From Purshia tridentata (lineage: Eukaryota; Streptophyta; Magnoliopsida; Rosales; Rosaceae), in the NCBI GenBank assembly GCA_003254885.1, contig QANT01002566.1:1-27765 (forward strand): DNA of 27,765 bases, given 5' to 3'. This document shows positions 21,635-27,765 of the stretch, in pieces. Below the pieces are notes generated by a model. That model was not told the DNA's origin and made no database searches. It saw only the letters and a program-made list of their open reading frames with translations. The translations under genes were made by a program, and so were the position numbers. How positions within the stretch are numbered: the stretch's first letter is position 1; each line of letters starts with the position of its first letter.

Positions 21635-22085
21635 TATTAATTAATGTCTTTTATGGAAATATTTTATTTGTGAGATATTTCTTATGATAATATAAAATGT
21701 TTATTTATTGGAATTACACGAATTACCATACCATTAGTCACAAAAAAAAGTATTTTAATTGGCCTCCACTGTATTTTAATCAACTCTCTCTGATTATGTA
21801 AGATAATTATCATTGTAAATTAATTAAATGTAAATGTTTTATTTTAGCAAAATGATGCTAGTTTCTTTATGGGAGGGACAGTGTGTTTGTGTGTGTATAT
21901 CACTTGCCTAACTATCTATACACATTAACACACGAGGAATAATAATTTGGATCCTACATTTTTTAATTTAAATTCTAAATAAATGTGGTAATATATTTGT
22001 TAATATTTTATTTATTATAAATAAGTTTAAAGTGAATTTTAATATGAATTTAAAATATCTAGCAATGCTCTGCACGAGATGGGTT

Positions 22086-22191
22086 AAAACTCTGCGTGGG
22101 CCAAACTCACCACGTCATCAAAACAGCTGATTAGGACGATAACGTGGCAGAAAAGTTTGAGTCAAAACTCTGCCTGGGCGAAACTCACCAC
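22086..22191 (+). promoter_or_regulatory. Paired 28-bp repeat in the ZIP promoter with ACGT/GTCGAC cores
   Basis: The 28-bp sequence AAAACTCTGCGTGGGCCAAA... at 22086-22113 recurs with two changes at 22164-22191. Each copy runs into an ACGTC core (CACGTCATC at 22111 and CACACGTCGACC at 22189). The second contains GTCGAC at 22194-22199, the centre of the zinc-deficiency element RTGTCGACAY, but the flanking bases do not match. An ACGTGGC (G-box/ABRE-like) lies at about 22142. Confidence 0.5.
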
Positions 22192-22397
22192 ACGTCGACC
22201 ACAATTTGTCTACATCCCAGTCTACACTCTCCAAATTACCCCCCTTAAATCCAAAATTTACTTACTAAACAAAACCGTTCTTATAAACCCCATGATGGGC
22301 ATTTTCGACATTTAAAACTCCTTCGCAACCAATATAAGTACATTATTCTCATCTCCAACAAATTCAGTTACACACTGCCAATCTGCAAGCTACTAGC

Positions 22398-23615
22398 ATG
22401 GCTATCAAACTCTCTGTGTTTCCAATTTTGATCAGCCTCCTAAGCTTTGCAGGTGAGGCTGCAGCAGTAGTGCCACAACAATGTGGGTCAAAAGCCGAGC
22501 ATGGAGGATGCCACGATAAGTCACAGGCTTTGAAATTGAAGCTCATCGCCATAAGTTCCATACTAGTCACGAGCATGATTGGCGTTTGCTTACCAATCTT
22601 TTCACGCAAAATCCCAGCTTTCCAGCCAGGTAAAAACTTGTTCGTGTTGGTTAAGGCGTTGGCCTCCGGTGTCATACTTGCAACTGGGTACATGCACGTC
22701 TTGCCCGATGCGTTTGATTGCTTGACATCCCTGTGTCTGCCCGAAACGCCTTGGAGGAAGTTCCCCTTCACAACCTTTGTGGCAATGCTTTCCGCGCTGC
22801 TGACTCAGATGGTGGATTCATTTTCGATGAGTTACTTCAGAAAATCTTTTCAAAAAGTTGCTCGTGGTGAAGACGAAGAGAATGCCAAAAATGTAGTAGA
22901 AGAGCATTCTGGACATGGTGATCATCACATTAAGAGTGAGGAGGGGCTCAGTGATAAGGACTCACAGTTGCTGAGGTATCGTGTTGTGGCACAGGTATAA
23001 AAATCTTTGTGAGAGACTCTCTATTTAGAGGAAATTTTTGTATGTGACACGGTTATATGTTAAATATATATCTCTCAAAACATGCATGTGAATAGTGTTA
23101 TATCATTGTGTACTACCAACTAATTAATAATTAATTAAATTGTATATTAATTTATGCAGGTATTAGAACTAGGGATTGTAGTGCACTCAGTAGTGATTGG
23201 TTTGTCAATGGGGGCATCTAACAATCCCTGCACAATTAGACCACTCATTGCTGCCCTATGCTTCCATCAACTCTTTGAAGGAATGGGTCTAGGTGGATGC
23301 ATACTACAGGCTGAATATGGAAGCAAGATGAAAGCAGTGATGGTGTTCTTCTTCTCAGCCACAACACCATTTGGTATAGCACTGGGAATTGCTTTGTCAA
23401 ATGTATACAGTGACAACAGTCCCACAGCTCTAATTGTGGTAGGGTTGCTAAATGCTTCATCGGCAGGGCTACTGAATTACATGGCACTGGTGGATCTCCT
23501 GGCATCTGATTTTATGGGTCCTAAATTGCAAGGCAGTGTCAAGCTCCAAATATGGTCCTACATTGCAGTTCTCTTGGGGGCAGGAGGCATGTCATTAATG
23601 GCAAAATGGGCATAG
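22398..23615 (+). CDS. ZIP-family (ZRT/IRT-like) zinc/iron transporter
   Basis: Two exons (22398-22994 and 23160-23615) join at CAG/GTA into 350 residues, the usual length for plant ZIPs. The protein starts with a hydrophobic signal-like segment (residues 1-23), followed by a Cys/His-containing extracellular stretch. Eight membrane segments follow: about 47-68, 80-106, 126-149, 200-219, 228-250 and three in the last 100 residues. The cytosolic loop has the His-rich GHGDHH at about 172-177. The transport core is intact: [13 protein letters not shown] (His208, Ser209) and [12 protein letters not shown] (His235, Glu239). It ends [10 protein letters not shown]. The family imports Zn, Fe or Mn into the cytosol, mostly across the plasma membrane. 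Sequence style suggests the ZIP1/ZIP3/ZIP5 branch, which I cannot settle. Upstream are TATAAG at 22333 and a partial zinc-deficiency-like core; an AATAAA lies at 23813. Confidence 0.93.
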
Positions 23616-24268
23616 CAATATAGCATATATAGCAGATTCAACATTCAACAATTAATGTCAGCTGGGATTGTGTGCTCTGCATACATGTACAGTAGGGACA
23701 AACATTTGAGAAAATGTATTTATTCAATTCGTTTTATTGATTTATCTTCTTTCACATTCCCTTCCCTTAATTGTTGGACCTCTTAGATTCTTTTTAATCC
23801 AGAATAAAATTTGATTTCTCTATTGAAGTTCCAATTAGAACTCTTTCTAATTTCTTTAATTAGAAATATGTGTTGCATAATTGACACCAGCTATTAGCTA
23901 TGTGTTTGATGCCTTGTAACATTGTGCTGTTTGATGCCTTTAATAAAATCTGTTTCCTTCAAGCCATTCGATGGTTTAGAGGATACCACGTCTTTTGGTG
24001 TAAGTTTAATAGATTTACGAGGAAAATTTTTTATGATTTGATGGATATTTTCCCTTTTTTCCCTTCCTTTCCCATTTCTCTTATGAGTTGAAACATAAAA
24101 AATGCAATTAATGTAGTCCAACAAGATTAAAACTTGTTTTAACAGATTAGTACAACCACATTCTTTTAAGATGAACAAAAATTAAACTGTAATTTGTAAA
24201 CAAGCAAGCCATGTAATTTAAATCATATATAGTTGCTCTAATCTTCATTCTTGGGATGTACTAACAAC
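23616..24268. other. Convergent 3' region between ZIP and F-box genes
   Basis: The region has a candidate ZIP poly(A) signal (AATAAA at 23813-23818) and AT-rich DNA. Open frames here (for example 23894-24178 on the minus strand) have no recognisable domain. Confidence 0.5.
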
Positions 24269-25363
24269 CTATTCCGGTTTCATTCCCTTGAGAGTCCAAA
24301 GGCTTGGTTTTTGAAAAGCTACACATTTCTTGAAGAGCTCTACACGTTGGTTTTCCTTAACTGTCTCCCTTTTCAAATCATACGACAAAATAATTTCACG
24401 TCCCTTCCCCAAGTGGAGTGTATTAGAACGAAACAGGAAAGGAAAAATTTGATCCTTCAAAAGTGGGTCGTCCTTCAAAAATTTCAACGGAACAATGATC
24501 TTGTTTTCACTCCATTTTTGCTCCTTGTAGTGTTCCAAAACCAAAACATGAAGGGCTTCCTCTACTATATCAGCAACACCTAGACTATGATTCCAACTCA
24601 CAGGCCAAACTCTATTCAAATCTAAGAAAACTCCCAGGGGCAGAGTAGTGGTGGTGACACATTCCCTCCATATATCAAGAGATTGAACTTCTAGGCAAAC
24701 ATCTCGTCCGTCTGTAATAACTTTGACCAAATGACGAACCCCACCTTTAACTTCTGAAAAGAAGTATCGTATCAGACTCCATTTGCCATGTTTCAGCAAA
24801 CTTGTGCAGCTTGGGGTTTTCAGAGATCTCCATTGATCATCCTTTCCAATAGTAATAACCTCAAAACAGAATCCATCCTCCAATATGCCACCAGCAACTT
24901 TGAGATAAGCACATACCACTTTACACTCGCCAGTCACCGAATTTAAAGCACAGAACACTTTGGTACGCTTATGTTTCACATCAGGCAAGTAAAGTACTTG
25001 GTGTGTTGCAGGATTTCTGATACGCCAAACCTCAGAATTAGTAAGACTATTCTCCAGAAACAAGCCTGAAAACCAATTCATGAACTTGAAGTTTTTCTCA
25101 AAAACATAAACTGAACCAGGTTGCTGCTGTATGCATTCGTAAACAAGCTGTAGAGGTCTAGCCCGACGCATGTGCTCTGCAAAAAATTTGTAGTCTTGAG
25201 TAATCAGCAAATGCCATTGTTTGCATACGCACTTGAATCTCAGCAATGACTGTACAGGCAACCAGCTCAAAATATTTATGAATATCTCAAAAGCAAACTT
25301 TGGTACTTCGGGATCAGGATTTGATCTTCTTCTCCTTTGGTTTCTTTGGTAGCAGCACACCAT
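24269..25363 (-). CDS. F-box protein with F-box-associated-like C-terminus
   Basis: A single-exon frame of 364 residues. An F-box is clear at about residues 21-60 (FAFEIFINILSWLPVQSLLRF, then CVCKQWHLLITQDYKF), the surface that binds SKP1/ASK in an SCF ubiquitin ligase. After it come VWRIRNPATHQVLYLPD, near 115, and VTGECKVVCAY, which match the pattern of plant F-box-associated (FBA) beta-propeller-like domains that select substrates. The N-terminus is basic (QRNQRRRRS). The frame has no breaks. A CAG stands directly before the ATG on the minus strand (TTTGTAAGCAG), so an intron in the leader is possible. It converges with the ZIP gene and starts about 460 bp below the last recognisable exon of XH-like copy 3. 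The substrate is unknown. Confidence 0.88.
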   Translation of the reverse strand: MVCCYQRNQRRRRSNPDPEVPKFAFEIFINILSWLPVQSLLRFKCVCKQWHLLITQDYKFFAEHMRRARPLQLVYECIQQQPGSVYVFEKNFKFMNWFSGLFLENSLTNSEVWRIRNPATHQVLYLPDVKHKRTKVFCALNSVTGECKVVCAYLKVAGGILEDGFCFEVITIGKDDQWRSLKTPSCTSLLKHGKWSLIRYFFSEVKGGVRHLVKVITDGRDVCLEVQSLDIWRECVTTTTLPLGVFLDLNRVWPVSWNHSLGVADIVEEALHVLVLEHYKEQKWSENKIIVPLKFLKDDPLLKDQIFPFLFRSNTLHLGKGREIILSYDLKRETVKENQRVELFKKCVAFQKPSLWTLKGMKPE

Positions 25364-25823
25364 CTGCTTACAAATGCAATTTTTCTTAACCAGCGTTACG
25401 TGATGATAATTTCACTATCAATTAACATTTTTAAAATATCACAAATTCTTTTCAATCTTAAATGCTAATCAGGTATATCTAATATGACATCTATCCCAGC
25501 AAAAAAGCTATTAACTGTTTGTCTTAGTAAAACTACTAGCTTTCTTAGGTTGTATCTATATTGGAACAATTATTCCACTTATACACAGTAAAATGATAAA
25601 ACAAGAATATGTCAGTCCTTTTTTTTTTCTTTTGGAAAGAAAATCAAAACATTTTTACATAACTATTCAGCCTAAGAAAGTCACATGCACTAATTTATCA
25701 AAGCATAAAAGTAACAATCACACTCCAATTCTATAGGGGGATATTGCCGAAAGGCATAGACTGCAGGTAAATAATTCAAGGGCCCACAAAAGAATCAAAC
25801 AGAGAAATAACAAGTATACGTAC
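25364..25823. other. Spacer between F-box gene and XH-like copy 3
   Basis: AT-rich DNA with a T run near 25620. I searched it on the minus strand for the XH-domain exons expected to follow copy 3 and found none. It probably contains the F-box promoter. Confidence 0.5.
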
Positions 25824-26821
25824 AGTGATTAACGCATTACGAGCCTCCTGCAATTCAGCAATACTTTCATTTTGCTTGGCAACAAGTACTTGGCTTTGTG
25901 CTTCACCATCTGCCAGTTCATCAATGTGTTTCTTCTTCAAATCGAGCAGCTTTTCCAATTCAATGTTTCTCCTCTGAAGCTCACCATTTTTTTTCTGCCA
26001 TTGCTAGTCATTCATAAAAAAACAAAAACAAAAAACAAAACAGGAATAAGATTCATACTTATATGATTGGTTCATCAATCCAAATCACTTATAAACAAAT
26101 AATGGAAATTGAACAAACCTTTCGTTCTTCTGCCAACCATGAAACCAACTCATCAGCCTTCTTCTGTTCAAAAGTGGCCCTCTCACTCTTGAAGAATATA
26201 GTACAGTGTCAGCATTACATGATGGGCTCCAATTAAATAATAATTGCTAAACTATTTCAAGTCAAATTCTGGCAACTAAATCATTAGCAAAAGGAGAAAA
26301 CTAATAAACCCAAAGGAGAATTAGCAAGGAAGAGTTGAGAATAGAGTATTTACCGATTTGTGCCATTGCTTCTCAATCCGCTCAAGATCCTTTTTAAGCT
26401 CTTGCTTTAGAGCTACTCTGCTCAAGCTGTTTCTTAAGCTCATTCTTCTCAGCCTCGGCCTGCTCAAGCTCTTTCCTAACATCTTTCTTTTGAGGTTCAC
26501 ATTTTGACAAAGCTTTATCATTCTCTACAAATACCATCTCAAGGTGACCTGCATTTTGTTGCAAATTTGCTATTTAACAACATAAATCGAAAAATAAATA
26601 CGCTACTAAAGGAATAAAACAGAAATTGAAGAACTTAAATTTTAAGTACTATCATTATATGAGGAAACCATTTTTGGGACTTTGCCAGTATCTTGTCACC
26701 CAGTGCACCCAAAGGCAACAAGGGCATTTAAGTAATCAGAGTTGAATCAGAAATTTTAATCTTAATTAAGACAAGATTGATCAAACTCACCAATATCCGT
26801 ATCTTCTGGTCTGTGAGAAAT
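25824..26821 (-). pseudogene. XH/IDN2-like gene copy 3: start lost, frameshift, no XH domain
   Basis: Four exon equivalents match copies 1 and 2: exon 1 ending at 26791, exon 2 26569-26354, exon 3 26187-26119 and exon 4 26003-25824. All have good splice signals. In exon 1 the ATG of the other copies is ATT (26821-26819). Exon 2 has a frame change near 26407-26415 in a coiled-coil unit: against the unit consensus about two bases are missing, and the exon is 1 nt out of phase as a result. Exons 3 and 4 stay open (SERATFEQKKADELVSW and QWQKKNGELQRRNIELEKL). The exons for the XH domain are missing and the F-box gene follows instead. It is a degraded, 3'-truncated copy. Confidence 0.75.
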
Positions 26822-26830
26822 TGTAAACCT

Positions 26831-27639
26831 GCAATAAAGAAAGAAAAAAAAAAAAGAATTAAGGTACAAAATATATTATTGACGTAGTAAAAACACGGAG
26901 AGATAAAAACCTGGAATCCAGAGTAAGAAGGGTCTGAACAATGAATGAAAATACAAAGCAAGCTAGTATGCCTTATATAGGCTTCTAATCCTAATCCTAC
27001 TAGGAAAGGTTAAAAGGAAATCCTAGTTAACAAAGGAAAGTAAAATTTGAAATATCCTAACAATTTCTGAAAACTAGAAAATACTATTTTACCCTAAAGT
27101 TGTCATACGTCAATTATATACACTATTTTCAGGGCAAGTCCCAAACGATAAGAATACAAAACCCAGAACATTAGCATTGCAGTTCTTCGGATCGAACCTT
27201 GTCGCGTGATTAAAGTCCCACCCACGTGTTACACTATAACAAATTACAGTGTTATAGGTTAAGATTTAATTAGATCCACATTCTCTCCATTATAACAAAA
27301 AAATTGCAATGAGTGTTGTGTTCTTTTTTATATGGAATAAGAAAATTCGAACTTGAAAGTCTTCAATATTGTGATATTGTGTTCTTATATATGATTTTGT
27401 TATCAATGACTGTCTTTTTACTAGCTACTAATTAGCTAGACTTTTAAAAATGGAAAATGCTATCCAAATTGAAAAATACTTAACAATGTACAACTTTTTT
27501 TTTTTTTTGCTTTTCGACTTGTGTGGGATCAATTTATTTTACAGAAAACTAGATATTAATCACTTGATAAGTTCAAGTTTAGATTAACACTTGATATAAG
27601 ATCAAAAATTGAATTTAGTCCTTTGACTCTACGTCCATG
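26831..27639. other. Intergenic 5' flank of copy 3
   Basis: AT-rich non-coding DNA. A donor-like site near 26909 (CTGGATTCCAG then GTTTTT on the minus strand) suggests an upstream leader exon for copy 3. No coding gene is seen. Confidence 0.45.
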
Positions 27640-27708
27640 TCAACGTACATATTCCACATCAGATTTTTATTTTNTCAACGTACATATTCCACATCAGATT
27701 TTTATTTT
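27640..27708. repeat. 34-bp direct repeat separated by a single N
   Basis: The sequence starting TCAACGTACATATTCCACAT occupies 27640-27673 and again 27675-27708, identical, with the only ambiguous base of the window (27674) between. This is the pattern left when two overlapping contig ends are joined without merging. Confidence 0.9.
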
Positions 27709-27765
27709 TTAATAATATTTTTGGTTTCTCTCTTCCTATAATACCCTTGTGATAATTTTTTTTAT

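Larger units (their letters stand above)
20803..22397. promoter_or_regulatory. Divergent intergenic region between PHYLLO and the ZIP gene
   Basis: PHYLLO side (-): a TATA-like box (CATAAATATTT on the minus strand, about 20945-20954) lies about 145 bp before the chosen ATG, with a CT-rich leader between them. ZIP side (+): TATAAG at 22333-22338 lies about 60 bp before the ATG. Between them are the TTTTACGCGG repeats (21012-21062), an AT-rich duplication (21466-21634) and a paired promoter repeat (22086-22191). The centre, about 21640-22080, is AT-rich with nothing recognisable. Confidence 0.6.

Overview
This is a nuclear genomic window from a eudicot plant, probably a rosid. The evidence is GT-AG introns in AT-rich DNA, a plastid-targeted phylloquinone gene (PHYLLO), an alpha-expansin, a plant ZIP transporter, XH-domain (IDN2/FDM-type) genes and a non-LTR RNase H relic. 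The species cannot be fixed from this sequence. No RNA gene, CRISPR array or bacterial-type operon was seen.

Layout, left to right. 1-1104 is probably intron or flank of an alpha-expansin whose last exon (+) is at 1105-1414. 2761-3225 (-) is the last exon of a protein with two U1-type zinc fingers. 4228-4513 (-) is a short fragment of an XH/IDN2-like coiled-coil gene. About 5460-5895 (+) is a decayed LINE RNase H relic. 6157-8033 (-) is a second, longer XH-gene copy with all its exons and splice sites but two in-frame stops. 9034-20802 (-) is an apparently intact PHYLLO gene. I rebuilt it as 28 exons that join without a frame break into 1,694 residues carrying MenF-like, MenD, MenC and MenH modules. 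22398-23615 (+) is a complete two-exon ZIP metal transporter. 24269-25363 (-) is a single-exon F-box protein. 25824-26821 (-) is a third XH-gene copy, with a lost start codon, a frameshift and no XH exons. The right end has a direct repeat split by a single N, probably an assembly seam.

How the parts relate. PHYLLO and the ZIP gene are divergent across about 1.6 kb. ZIP and the F-box gene converge. PHYLLO supplies the SEPHCHC synthase, SHCHC synthase and o-succinylbenzoate synthase steps of phylloquinone synthesis in plastids; its MenF part lacks the chorismate-binding half, as is known for land plants. The three XH-gene copies are all on the minus strand and share exon borders and a very similar first exon, so they are dispersed duplicates in different states of decay. 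The most unusual points are this paralogue set (variable 14-residue coiled-coil arrays, duplicated first exon, loss of the XH end, and phase-compatible splice sites next to unrelated genes), a partial copy of a PHYLLO exon lying in the neighbouring intron, two GC-AG introns in PHYLLO, and a paired repeat with a GTCGAC core in the ZIP promoter.
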